Shown piece by piece: positions 11,640 through 22,922 of a stretch of DNA of 64,000 nt. Origin of the DNA: Chrysoperla carnea (lineage: Eukaryota; Arthropoda; Insecta; Neuroptera; Chrysopidae). Each line of letters begins with the position of its first letter. Position 1 is the first letter of the stretch. A program made the position numbers and the translations under genes. A model generated the notes under the pieces. It was not told the DNA's origin. It saw only the letters and a list, made by a program, of their open reading frames with translations, and searched no databases. Where the stretch lies: contig NC_058339.1 in assembly GCF_905475395.1 (NCBI RefSeq), positions 14,020,001-14,084,000 of the forward strand. The letters are read 5' to 3'.

Positions 11640-12600
11640 AAAAATCGATATAAGATAATTATGACCCAAAAAATCCAAAAATCTGGTTTATTTAATGATT
11701 GGATGCATGGCTTTTGAGATAATATCAAAAATCCTTCCAATCGATACATAAATTATAATCAACATCAAAGGCAAAAAAATATTTCGATTTTTTGCATTTT
11801 TCTTAAGGGGTACCCCTTAGAAAAAATCGGGAAAAAATGTTTCTGATTTCGATAAAACTCTGTATATAAGGTAATTTTGACCCAAAAAATACAAAAATCG
11901 GGTATATGTATCGATTGGATGGATAGTTTCTGAGAAAATCGCTCTTTGTTTCCAATTTTTGATTATATCTCAAAAGCCACGCATCCAATCATTAAATAAA
12001 CACGATTTTTGCATTTTTTGGGTCAAAATTACCTTATATACAGAGTTTTATGGAAATCGGAAACAAAAAGATTTTCACGATTTTTTCGATTTTTTCTAAG
12101 GGGTACCCCTTAAGAAAAATGCAAAAAATCGAAAAATTTCTTTTGCTTCCGATATCGATAAAATTCATTATATAAGACAATTTTGATCCAAAAAATCCAA
12201 AAATCGTGTTTATTTAATGATTGGATGCATGGCTTTTGAGATATAATCAAAAATTGGATAGAAAGAGCGATTTTCTCAGAAACTCATCCATCCAATCGAT
12301 ACATATACCCGATTTTTGTATTTTTTGGGTCAAAATTACCTTATATACAGAGTTTTATCGAAATCAGAAACAAAAATTTTTTCCCTATTTTTTCGATTTT
12401 TTCTAAGGGGTACCCCTTAAGAAAAATGCAGAAAATCGAAAATTTTTGTTAACCTTCGATACCGATAAAATTCATTATTCAAGGCAATTTTCACCCAAAA
12501 AATCCAAAAATTGTGTTTATATAATGATTAGATGCGTGGGTTTTGAGATATAGGTAATCCAAATTTGGACGATAAAGAGCGATTTTCTACACTTCCCCTG
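11640..12600. repeat. Inverted-repeat array centred on GGGGTACCCC palindromes
   Basis: Units with GGGTCAAAATTACCTTATATACAGAG, a CGATTTTTT tract and AAGGGGTACCCCTT occur alternately in both orientations. The palindrome appears three times, near 11807-11820, at 12097-12112 (16 bases perfectly symmetric) and near 12404-12420. The symmetry is shown by the predicted peptide starting MDAWLLRYNQKLE/D, read at 11803-11988 on the minus strand and again at 12221-12406 on the plus strand. The frames are by-products of the repeat, not genes. A diverged copy is at 46880-47310. Confidence 0.7.
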
Positions 12601-12916
12601 CCTATTTTTGTAAAGAATTTTTTTTCTTTTAATAATAATACATTATATTAAGCTGGTATTATTTTAGTAAAGCAACTTTGAACATAGAGTTGTAATATTT
12701 ATAAATAAATTATGTTTAAAAGAAATTTATACACAAATTTAAGATTTAACATGCCTATCAAAAACATTAAAATTCATACAAAAAATGTTAATCAGTTAAA
12801 AATATTATTTTTCTATTCAAATATATATATTTTTAACACATAATAAAACGTTAATAAATAATTATCTTAATTTATTAATTGTTTATTTGATTTGATAATT
12901 AAATTATTTTATAAAA

Positions 12917-13215
12917 ACAAGTGAAAACAAACCATTGACTGAGTTAATTGTTGAAATACCATGTACAGACAGTGTTGATTACTCTGTCACATTACATATA
13001 CATGCATGTCACACATACATAACTGATATTCCCATATAATACATACAATTTGCTCCTAATTTGCATCCTCATGGGTAAACAGTGATGTTTACGAAAAAAT
13101 GTTTTAAACAAAAGTTGTTTATTTTCTTATAAGGAACATTTTTTGCAAAATTTAAACCTTTTTTCTATCTTTAACGGTTTACAAGACGGGACGTTTTTTG
13201 CAACCCATAGTTGGG
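12917..13215 (+). repeat. Dispersed repeat A, 5' half
   Basis: Starts with the family's ACAAGTGAAAACAAAC head and contains the GACTGAGTTAATTGTTGAAATACC and GTGATGTTTACGAAAAAATG blocks. It stops after the GGTTTACAAGA.GG segment, so the GACGGACGGAC part and 3' end are missing. Confidence 0.6.
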
Positions 13216-13610
13216 CATGCTTAAGTCAGGTCTCAAATATATTATATAGGCTAAAACAGTTATGAAAATAGAATTCTTCTTTTGGCTTTTCAAGTAGTAA
13301 GGACTACATAAAAGTTAAGACACTTCTAAAATTAAGATACAGTTAGGATCGAAGTTCTATCCAGATACTTCTAATTAGATATTTAAAACCCATGTTGATG
13401 ATAGGTTTATTGGCATCGTGAACTGTTTAAGTGTAGGGGACAGTGATATATCTTATCTCATGTCGAGTTATAAATTCTAATGCTAACAAAATAATAATAA
13501 TTATTTTTATTAAATAGATAATATAGTTCTGTAGTTTGAGAGGTTAGTACAAGAGTGGCTAACCTTTTATCAAAATTTTGTTGATAACAAATAAAAATGT
13601 TCATTAAACT
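13216..13610. other. Non-coding, no recognised element
   Basis: AT-rich; no coding or repeat signal. Confidence 0.35.
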
Positions 13611-13613
13611 GTA

Positions 13614-14413
13614 TCAAAAAGCACCATTTTGCCAATTTTGATAAACCAAGTATGTAATCCTACGAAATTTGGGTCATATTTTTCAAATTTGTCAACATCT
13701 ACATTAACCTACCTCTAATAGGTTTCAAGAATATGGAGTCCTGTTCCCAAAATTAAGCAGAAAAGTGATGGCTATGGAAAAATGGACATCGTAGCTGAAA
13801 AGAATGACCCAAAAATAGTGGGATTCAAAAAAAATTCCAATAAGATCGGATAAAATTTGCCTGTGTTATCAAAAAAATCAAATTTTTAACTTTATGACGT
13901 CATCAGAATCCAAACAATTTAATTTTGCTCTATCACATACAAATTTTATCCAATTTTGATAAACCAAGTATGTAATCCTATTAAATTTGGGTCATACTTT
14001 TCAAATTTGTGATCAAAAATAACCTAGCTGTAATAGGTTTCAAGAATATGGAGTCCTGGTCCAGAAATTAAGCACATAAGTGATAGCCAGTGAAAAATTG
14101 ACATCATAGCTCAAAAGAATGACCCAAAATTAGTGGATTTCAAAAAAAATTCCAATAAGATCAGATCAAATTTGCCTGTGTTATCAAAAAAATCAAATTT
14201 TTTAACTTTATGACGTCATCAAAATCCAAAAAATTTAATTTTGATTTATTAGATCCAAATTTTATCCAATTTTGATAAACCAAGTATGTAAACCTACTAA
14301 ACTTGGGTCATACTTATCAAATTTGTGATCAAAAATAACCTAGCTGTAATAGATTTCAAAAATGTGGGGTTCTGGTTCCGGAATTAAGCACATAAGTGAT
14401 AACTAGCGAAAAG
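13614..14413 (+). repeat. 316-bp satellite array, forward, about 2.5 monomers
   Basis: Consecutive monomers carry AATTCCAATAAGATCGGAT, TTTATGACGTCATCA, GCTCTATCACAT, CAATTTTGATAAACCAAGTATGTAA and AAGCACATAAGTGATA in constant order. TGACGTCA begins at 13895 and 14211, a 316-base period. The same monomer is found at 24920-25765 and, in reverse, at 48795-49999. Confidence 0.85.
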
Positions 14414-15255
14414 TATATTCTCAACTAGAAAGCTTTACCCTATTTACCTTAACACAACAACAAAAAAGATAAATGAATTGCTAAAGATAGCACTTATAAG
14501 GTAATTGTAAATTCATTTATGCAAAAATTTATGAATATTATACACAATATAAATTATTATATCATCTAATTATATTTAATTAAAATACAGTTTTTCGTTC
14601 AAAATTTACATATAAATGTTTTGTGATACATTAATAAATAAACTATCCAGTAGTCAACCACATATATCTTGTGGTTGTGTTATTCAAGAATGTTAATTTG
14701 AGGAAATTATAATTTTTTCTGCGTATAAAGAGATTTAAAAAAAATTCGTATAAAAAATAAATTTGCAATTTATAAATTTTTTAATATTTTACAATCCGTT
14801 TAGATTTTGTTAATTTTGCTAGACTATTAGAATCAAATATCTATTTATCGATTTTAAGCTCACGATGCAATAAGCTTTTGTCCTAAATTTGAAAAATTGG
14901 TTTACATTAGTATCTGACTTATAGACATTGACTTTTTAGTTTTATATAGACTTAGAATCGCCAATTTTTCCGTATAGTGAGAAACGTGCCAACATCTGAG
15001 GTAATTGCTTAGGTCAATTAGGGACATTTATAAAAAAAATATACATTGAATTTATCAAAAACACATACATTGAATGTCAAATTTTCATATCCCAAAACTT
15101 TTTCGCTTTTTGTTTTAAAAAAAATACTTATCACGTATCACTTTACATTTTTTCTTACGAATCTACAATGGTTGGACCCAAGCAATTACCTTAGATGTTG
15201 GTACGTTTAAAATCGTCTACACACTCAGTCTATGTAACTCTAACGTCAGTGGATT
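14414..15255. other. AT-rich non-coding stretch
   Basis: No recognised element or coding frame. Confidence 0.35.
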
Positions 15256-15259
15256 TACA

Positions 15260-15555
15260 CCAAACAATATTATTTAAAAAAAATAATACTATTTACATTC
15301 TACATTTTCAAAAACCAATTCAAATTTTCTTCGAAAACAGTGCAGAGAATTATGACGGCATGAATGACATTACGAATTGTCATACAATCATTTTTGTGTA
15401 TTGAAGTTAAAGCAGCTGTGATTAACTAACCTGCTTCGTTCTGTTAAAATTTAATATTGTTTACATAGTGTTTCAAATGGCGTGACGTAATATTTTCACA
15501 ATAAATCTGATTGGTGTTTGCTGTTACGTGACCGGATCCATAATTTTAATGATTC
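15260..15555 (+). repeat. Dispersed repeat B
   Basis: Reads TTTCAAAAACCAATTCAA...GAAAACAGTG...CTGCTTCGTTCT...GGCGTGACGTAA...CTGATTGGTGTTTGCTGTTACGTGA. The same blocks in reverse-complement order occur at 56340-56605, so the copies are inverted relative to each other. The 69-codon frame at 15195-15404 is a by-product. Confidence 0.6.
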
Positions 15556-16290
15556 TTAGTGGAGAAAAGCCTATTCAAAATTGGTTGATTTCCCTTGTTC
15601 GTTGTATGATGACCACTATATGTCTAAGTTTGACGTAACAGGTTTTGTTTATGGGGTAATGATTAATTTATGATTTTGGGAATTAATAAGAATTTTGTCA
15701 TAATTTATCTACTAATAATGGCCGTGTGAATATTTAATGATAAAAGTTATACTCAAATACTTAAAAAGAAATTTAATTAGCAAAAATAAAAAAAAACCAA
15801 TGAAACATGTGTTGTTGCACAAGAAACATAAGTATATGTATATATTTGTTTATGTTTATTTAAATATATAAATCATCTTTAATATAAATAATTTATAATA
15901 TGAAATGTGCTAATAACGAGCCGCGCCGCGCAGTCTGCTACAAACGCAACGAGAGAAGAGAATTCAAAACAAGTTAAAATATTATTATACACTTCTGAAT
16001 ATCTTTTATATATGTATTTTACCAATGGTATAAGGTATAACATATATCGTATTTATAACCTACACACTTAACTTTATCGAGCAACTAATCTTGCATTATT
16101 ATTATAAATTAAATCCAACACAGTGAAGACCTTAAATCTTTTTCAGGAAACCAATAACATATACATACATCATATCTGAAACACTTATATATCATAATGT
16201 ACAGAAATATTTTAAAATATTGGAGGAGTTGTAAAGGTATGATCCTCGAGATTTTATTTATTTTTTCATTAGTGTTTTCCGAGTGATTTA
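15556..16290. other. AT-rich non-coding stretch
   Basis: No recognised gene or element; a short GC-rich patch near 15918-15950. Confidence 0.35.
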
Positions 16291-16613
16291 TAACGAAATA
16301 GATATATAATAATAATAATAATAATAATAATGGGGTTTAACTTCCGTTTCTCTGTCATATACGCCTATAACAGAGACCACCCACATCATTATTTGTTAAT
16401 CTTTATTTATTTAATTACAAACATATTTACAATTACATTCTGATGTGGGTGGAGTCGGTTACTTCGTTCTTATCCAAGCGACGACAATGTGATCAATTCT
16501 GCACTCCCATTAATTATAAATTGTTCACCCGCAACCTAAGTCTAACTGGACATACAGTCAAAGGCAAACGCCTTAGACCGCTCGACCATTTAGGCTCTAA
16601 CGAAATAGATATA
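16291..16613 (-). mobile_element. tRNA-derived SINE with perfect 16-bp target duplication
   Basis: On the minus strand the element starts at 16597 with GAGCCTAAATGGTCGAGCGG, a tRNA-like head. TGGTCGAGCGG (16578-16588) fits the pol III A-box consensus at every defined position and is followed by TCTAAGGCGTTTGCCT, as in class II (Ser/Leu) tRNAs. The B box is degraded. The element ends in an ATT-repeat tail (16307-16330). TAACGAAATAGATATA occurs at 16291-16306 and again at 16598-16613, a perfect target duplication, so the insertion is fairly recent. A second copy lies at 56630-56930. The 121-codon frame at 16443-16808 overlaps it and is not a gene. Confidence 0.85.
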
Positions 16614-16869
16614 AACCTAAGATACATTTCTTATGAAATTTGTGCAGACGTATTATATCGTGTAGAAGTATTATATTTTCATTTCGAGAATAATGATATG
16701 GTGGCGAATAAAGAAAAATACATTTTTCACCATGGCTCGGGCCATGGAAATCGACCTTTTAGATCGCTTTTTGATTTTCGTGCTCCAATTTACGTTTTTG
16801 ATGTATGATGTTACATGAAAGGCATTGACAACATAATAAAACTGCATACAAGTGAAATTTACAAAATTT

Positions 16870-17205
16870 AAAACCCCCGGAAAAAAATTTCGGGTACGGA
16901 ACCCTAAACTCGAACTTGAAACATATATCTAAGATCAGTCTCCATTGAATTATCTTTTGCCCTAAAGCCTTTTCCGTGCTGAGCCGATTTTGAAGATAAT
17001 CGCCAATGTTTTAGTTTTTTCGGTTACGGAACCCAAAAACTCGCACTTGAAACATAGCTGAGAAGCATCTCCATTAAATTACCTTTCAAACGAAACTAAA
17101 AAAATCAAAATCGAATCATTCGTTTAGGTGCTGCGATACCTCGAACAGACAGACACACAAACATAGCGGTCAAAGTTATTACACCCCTTTTTTTAGGCCG
17201 GGGGG
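16870..17205 (+). repeat. Non-LTR-type tail repeat (repeat D)
   Basis: Contains GGGTACGGAACCCTAAACTCG, CATCTCCATTAAATTACCTTTCAAACGAAA, ACAGACAGACACA and AGCGGTCAA..TTA..ACACCCCT, ending in a GGCCGGGGGGT stretch. Copies are at 26750-26940 (same strand) and 41598-41885 (opposite strand). Such tails are widespread in insect genomes as 3' parts of retroposons; the coding part is absent. Confidence 0.6.
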
Positions 17206-18425
17206 TCAGTTCAGCTAGGTACAAAATAGTGTCTTAGATTTTACCATCAAAGATTTTTTCGTTAATCGATCGATAGTCCTTATTATAATCAGACAAACTT
17301 TTTGTAATAAGTGTGCGAAGTTTTAATTCTAACGTTTGAAGTGAGTAAAAAACACGTTCGAAGATTCCGTTATATATATGTACCAAACTTATTAAAGCGT
17401 GTTAAAAAGCAGATAGTATTTTTTCAATATGATGGCGCGGAAACTGGTATACTTTTTGACCCACCCCGTCATGATCTTACGATCTCGAACTAACATTGTA
17501 AAAATCTTTCTAATTGCTTCACCAATATTTTCAATACTTCTTGTATAAATTTATGTTTGATATTATGGATGTTATTATAATATTATGATGGTTATTCTTA
17601 TTATGCATATACTTCAGGTCCATTTACTCCCACTAAAGAAGTAAATACAAATTTCGTTCCCATGGTGAACTTTGTTTTGTAAACTCTCTGTGTTTATATA
17701 TATCAGAAGTTCCAAAACTTTTTTGTGTTGTAGACCACTTGCCATTTTTTTCGGTTTAGTGTGCACCCTTGGTTAACTAATATTGTATTTTTGAAAATTC
17801 ATCGGTGTTTTCTCTCATTTCTAACTAACTCTCACTTTCTTTCTCTAGTGAGGTGTAAAGGCAAAAAACAAACGTTAATTAATTTGTATGCATTTATGGA
17901 AGAGATATAATGACATCATTAGTAAAATTCAAAGTTTTTGTGAGAGTTTGATCCCAATATTACTAATTATTCATTAATGAATTAACGAATCTGTTCAAGT
18001 TCCTACTCCTACCATAGTAGGAACTTGAGAATAGAAATATAGAAAGTTTAAAAGCGGGTGTCCTACGACACCTCTGGTTATTTTTTTACAGTTAAATTTC
18101 GGAGCTATTTTTGCAGTAAGATGTATTAATTACTCATATATTCAACACAATTAATTTGAAACAATTTTTAATGACGAAGGTTTTAGGTACCCGCATAATA
18201 TATTTACATCCTAATAATTACCAATTAACATTACCGTTCATTATCAAGGTCAAACAATTATTATTTAAAAAAAAAAAACCATGCTACTCATTTAATTGTC
18301 TGTAGAAGATCGACTGAAGTAGGGTGTCTCAAATACTAACATGATTGGTTCTGCAGTTGATTAATTTATTATATGACCCATAATAATTCATTTATGGTGG
18401 AAAAAGATAAAAAATAAAAAGCTAA
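17206..18425. other. Non-coding, no recognised element
   Basis: AT-rich. Contains a short hairpin near 17997-18027, in which CAAGTTCCTACT is mirrored by AGTAGGAACTTG. Confidence 0.35.
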
Positions 18426-18429
18426 AATT

Positions 18430-18790
18430 ACAAGAAACAAGCCGTGGATAGAGTCCGGTGCGGCCGTTGAGGTCACCACGAATAACTTCTCAGCATAATA
18501 AAAAGTTATAAAAGTTATAAAAATTTTAAAAATGAAAACTCAAAACGACTCGATCGAATGTTATGAAATTCTTTTGGGATCATATATAACGAAGGCGCTA
18601 TCATTTTTGTCTGTGCGATATCGAACAGTATAAAATTTAAGAAAATGCACGCCCGACTCAAAACGGCTCGATCGAATGTTATGTAATTCTTTTCGAATCA
18701 TATTGCCTTTAATACACATCAACGAAGTCGATATCAATTTTTGTTCGCGTATTGTCGACGACGAAAAAAATGTCTACGGACGTACGTATA
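18430..18790 (+). repeat. Dispersed repeat E
   Basis: AAGCCGTGGATAGAGTCCGGTGCG...GTTGAGGTCACC...CGACTCGATCGAATGTTATG...CGATATC. A diverged copy is at 29195-29425 (AAGCCGTAGATAGGATCTGGTGCG). Internally the ACTCAAAACG.CTCGATCGAATGTTATG block is present twice, about 120 bases apart. Confidence 0.5.
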
Positions 18791-19560
18791 TTTTTTTTAA
18801 CTTCCCACTATAAGAAGTGGGTTTGGACAAGTCATTAACACGAATTTGAAGAAGAAGTATGAGTGTGTGTTCATTGAAACTTGAGAACTGAGACATTCTG
18901 TACTTGCTCCAGTGGAGTGTATACTATTTTTTTGCTCGATGGAGGCGAAAAGCGACAGCTTCGTTTAGCGCAGCGGGACGAAAGTTGACACTTTGCGTCT
19001 GCGGAAGTGTAAAAGAACATTTTTATTCTTGGTTTTACAATTTTTTTTCAGTAGTGTAGTATATATTCGTTATGATTTAAAAAAAAAAAATTAGAAAGAA
19101 TAAATAGGTAGTATTTTTTGAAATGACATAAAACATATCTTCTTATTATTTTAAAATGTATGTAGGTCATATCATTCATATCAGGTTCAGGTATACATAA
19201 TATATTTGATTTTTGCAAAATTCAATTGTCGAACAAACCAAAGAACATAAGTAATAATATTTTGATTGTATGATCATACATACAACATTTAAATTTATGA
19301 TTTATACAAGTGCGGATTCCATATGTCTTTAAATACAATAGTAAATGTATTCAATATCTAACATTTATCATTTTCTTTCTCAATTACCTACAACTTTGTT
19401 AACGATTTGGAAAGTTTATCAGGAAACCTTTAGAACTTGATTCCATTAGTTACATTAATCTTTTTTATAAGAGTATACCTAGAGGCGATTTAAGAAATAT
19501 TGTGCCCGTATGGCAGTTTTAAAAATTAGCACCCTCCGTAATAAAAATCACACAGTAAAG
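18791..19560. other. Non-coding, no recognised element
   Basis: Includes a GC-richer patch near 18940-19010; no coding signal. Confidence 0.35.
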
Positions 19561-19564
19561 ACCT

Positions 19565-19862
19565 TTTTTAACCGACTTCAAACAAATAAGGAGGAGGTTA
19601 TCAATTCGACTATATTTTTTTTTCTGTGTTACCTCAGAACTTTCGATTGGGTGAACCGATGTTGATGATTCTTTATCTATTTGAAAACTGGTGCTTCCCA
19701 TGTGGTCCCATTTTATTTTGGTCTAGTTCTGACAACGGCATCCATGATAAAACCAATAAAGTCTTAAATTTGCAAGTATGCATGACAAGAGGACGAATAA
19801 CTCAATATCACGCCAACCAATTTCGATGAATCTTTTTTTAGTGACAAATTGGTTAGTGTACT
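19565..19862 (+). mobile_element. Non-LTR retroposon tail (repeat F)
   Basis: Begins TTAACCGACTTCAAAC.AA.AAGGAGGAGG and includes GTTACCTCAGAACTTT, GGTGAACCGAT, GTGCTTCCCATGTGGTCCCATTTT and CTCAATATCACGCCAACC. This is a familiar insect retroposon 3' region. The reverse-strand copy at 21935-22282 ends in a poly(A) run, which supports retroposition. No coding remains. Confidence 0.6.
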
Positions 19863-19900
19863 TCAGATTCACTAAAAATCACAAAATAAAAAAATAAAAA

Positions 19901-20205
19901 CTTTTAACAAAAAGAAAACCGAATTCAAAAGAAAAACTTTTCCATAACAAATTAATATGCACTAAAAAGTAAAAAAATAACGATTATATAATGTAGTTAA
20001 AATTATTGTTATTTTTGGAGCCGGTGTCAACCAAGCTAATGTGGCAAACTGTTCTATCAGAGTTGTTTCCTTGTCTGACACCGACTCCAAAAATAACAAT
20101 AATTTTAACTACATTATATTATCGTTATTTTTGTTTTACTTTTTAGAGCATATTAATTTCTTTTGTAAGTTTTTCTTTTGAAGTCGGTTTTCTTTTTGTT
20201 AAAAG
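19901..20205. repeat. Long inverted repeat (hairpin), about 130-bp arms
   Basis: CTTTTAACAAAAAGAAAACCGA at the left pairs with TCGGTTTTCTTTTTGTTAAAAG at the right. Pairing continues inward through the TTAATATGC, AACGAT and TTATTTTTGGAG blocks to a loop of about 45 bases around 20035-20076. The palindrome abuts repeat F and shares its GAAGTCGGTT-type termini, so it probably arose as head-to-head retroposon tails. Confidence 0.75.
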
Positions 20206-20236
20206 TTTTTTTTTAAGTTCTTTAGTTTCATATTTT

Positions 20237-20488
20237 TTATTTCTTTGAATCTATAAAATCACGTTGATTGTTCAGAGCAGTTCTCCGACGTAGATAGATA
20301 CCTTCATCAAAAAACCACTTTGCAAAGTGATCAGAGTACATCTTTACTAACATGCTTGCTCTATTTCGAACTTCTCCAGTGTTCAAATTGATCAAATTGC
20401 TTAAAAACGAAAAACGAGCGATACTTCCAAGTTTCTCTGTACTTGGAACCAAACAAGACCAAAAGCCAATCACAGTCTTTTGAGATCG
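20237..20488 (-). CDS. Unassigned coding-like fragment
   Basis: On the minus strand an open frame of about 83 codons follows a TGA and ends TAA at 20237. It reads RSQKTVIGFWSCLVP..., then ARFSFLSNLINLNTGEVRNR, then MYSDHFAKWFFDEGIYLRR, ending DFIDSKK. Composition is balanced and unlike the Lys/Asn/Ile/Phe-rich chance frames nearby, and it looks like an alpha-helical protein segment. No ATG begins it (first candidate GTG at 20473), so it would be an internal or terminal exon or a captured pseudogene. It lies directly beside a hairpin of retroposon tails, which favours capture. I do not recognise the family. Confidence 0.3.
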   Translation of the reverse strand, partial: RSQKTVIGFWSCLVPSTEKLGSIARFSFLSNLINLNTGEVRNRASMLVKMYSDHFAKWFFDEGIYLRRRTALNNQRDFIDSKK

Positions 20489-21930
20489 TCATGAAACCTA
20501 CTCAAGATATACCTACTCAAGATATACGTTATACTTATATGATTTGACATGGTTGAATTGCTTTAAAAATTTTAAACATCCACAAATTTTGTGGGTACGT
20601 ATATGACCATAAATTATGTTCCCCTCAAAAGTCCTCCTATTAACTCCGCATATTTTTTTTGCCAATAATAACGATAATAATAATAATAATAATAATATTA
20701 TATCAGTTGATTGGATCACAATACAAGTTGAGAACTACAAGAGTAAATAGTAATCTTTTTTATTTTGACATGATTAAAAAATATTACTAAAGATATATTT
20801 TTTTTTTTTTTGTTAATATTTATTTTGTTTGCTGAATTTTGTATATTGCGAAAGAGTTAGTTCTCTGAGAGAATATGTTTCAGAGAGACTTGCCTTTCAT
20901 TATTTATTAAACTTATTATTCACAATATTTAGTGTGTATGTAAGTTTGAGGTCAATGTTTTTTTTTTTTTTTTTTGTTATTATGGATTGATTTTTTTTGA
21001 TGTATTAATTATTCTTCTTAGAATAAAGAATTAATTATCAAAATCTTTTTTGTATGATAAGAGGTAGGTTCCTTTAATATCTACAAGCATCTCAAGTTTG
21101 ATTGACTAACTATTTTATTTTTTGAGCTTTTCTTGGTGGTAATTCAACGTCCATCAATTATAGGTACTAGCAGATACTCGCCCACTAGCCCTCATTTTTT
21201 TGTTCACAATTTTACATAATTTAATTTTTTACTGTAATTTTTTTGAAAATGAAGTTTTGCCCATGATACTCGCTGGCATTGTAACTTTTTATAGGTTATA
21301 AGGAATGAAGAAAATATTAGATAAATGACCAGCGAAGCGGACGGTTTGCGGTTAGTTGTACTAAGACTTAAAAGCCCGTGACATAGGTGTTAAATATTTA
21401 TCATACTTTGTCTGCGGAAGAAAGCAAAGAGCAAAAGTAATTTCTTTATTGAGTACCCTTTTTAACTGAATGCGGTGTTATTAAAAAAATTGTATATTGC
21501 AATTTCTTTGAACAGTTCTCAATAATTTCCCCAATCATATAGAATTATAAACAATAATTTTACAAATGACTTTCACTACATAATAATTTATATTTCATAT
21601 ATTTCAAGATTATGTGCACTATAGAGAAGAATCATTAGTCAATGTTTAGCATGCAGATAATTTTATTTTAATTTTTTTAAATGAAAATGGAAACTATAAT
21701 TTTCTTCTATTTAAATATATCTTTTAAAATATTTTATTATTATTTAAATATTTTATTTCAAATAGTTATAATAATATCATTTTAAAATATCATATCACAA
21801 TAAATGCGTTTAAAGCTAGTGTGCATTTTTTTCACAAGTCAAAAATTTGGAGAACTACATCTTCAGGTAGTCGAGCAACAAGGATCCAAAATTTTTTATA
21901 TTTTAGTGCTTATTAATTTGTTTTGAAATG
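20489..21930. other. AT-rich non-coding stretch
   Basis: Contains a duplicated CTACTCAAGATATAC near 20501-20527, an AAT repeat near 20677-20697 and T runs at 20798 and 20960. No coding or element recognised. Confidence 0.4.
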
Positions 21931-21934
<4 letters not shown>

Positions 21935-21962
<28 letters not shown>

Positions 21963-22282
21963 CGGAAGATTTTTAGTGAATCTGAAGTACACTAACTAAT
22001 TTGTCACTCAAAAAAGAATCATCAAAATCGGTTGGCGTGATATTGAGTTAATCGTCCATTTGTCGCGCATATACTTTATGCAAATTTAAGATAGGGTTTC
22101 CTCATGGATTCCATTGTCAGAACTGACCAAATTGAAATGGGTCCACAATGGCAGCACCAGCTTTCAAATAAAAAGAGGATCATCAAAATCGGCGCACTCA
22201 GTTAAAAGTTCTGAAGTAACAAACATAAAAAAAGGAATACAGTCAAATTGAGAACTTTCTTTTTTGAAGTTGGTTAATAAAA
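21935..22282 (-). mobile_element. Non-LTR retroposon tail (repeat F) with poly(A)
   Basis: Reverse-strand copy of 19565-19862. The T run ending near 21960 is the poly(A) tail. The body runs through GATTCACTAAAAATC, GGTTGGCGTGATATTGAG and CATGGATTCC.TTGTCAG to GAAGTTGGTTAA at the start of the element (22280). Confidence 0.65.
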
Positions 22283-22920
22283 ATGGAAACTTCCTAAATA
22301 CAAAAAAGTTTACCCTAGCCTCGTACCTAAAATTCATAATTCGTGCAGTAAATGATCAGTTGCGTTTTTCTTTTAAATATCCATAACTACTATTATTAAA
22401 AGTTATAATATTTTAATATAAATGTAAATGTATTTATATTTATTATTATTAAATTGCAATAATCTATGTTTTATAAAAATTAAATGTTTCGCACGCAACA
22501 TTTTTTTTTCTATTTCTAATGGCATTTAAAGAAAGTAAGATTTTTCAGGTAATTTATTAAATAAACTACTGCCGTCTACTTCGCTGGAATATCTCAATTA
22601 AAAAAAAGATTCTATCTAACATAATGTTCCCTTTTGCTCTCTCTCTCAAATCAATTTGACCTAATTACCCTTCAATCCCCATACACCTAAGCCTCATTTA
22701 GGTCCCCTTGACAGCAACATACAAATCAAAAAACGAATTGTATACATATCCATAATTCGAATTACATAAATTCCAAAATATCTCTTTCAAATTTCCCCGA
22801 AGTTGCCAAATTTTTCCTTTCTTTAAAACCTAACTCGGACTATTAAACAATTTTAAAACAGAAACCTTTTACTCAAAAATATCAAAAAATGCATATTTAA
22901 TTTTTTTTGTATTTTGTTAC
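22283..22920. other. Region upstream of the secreted-protein gene
   Basis: AT-rich. A CT-rich stretch near 22620-22690 and a T-rich tract lead to a splice acceptor (TTTTGTTACAG) at 22921-22922. That makes this intron rather than promoter sequence, so the true promoter and a non-coding first exon should lie further upstream and were not identified. Confidence 0.4.
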
Positions 22921-22922
22921 AG

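Noticed and set aside
16560..16597. Possible real tRNA-Ser/Leu gene on the minus strand
   Set aside because: Only the 5' half is tRNA-like; no acceptor stem or proper TPsiC arm; flanking duplication and ATT tail show it is a SINE.
16443..16808. 121-codon frame starting MWVESVTSFLSKRRQ
   Set aside because: More than a third is antisense SINE sequence, including its tRNA-like head and the target duplication.
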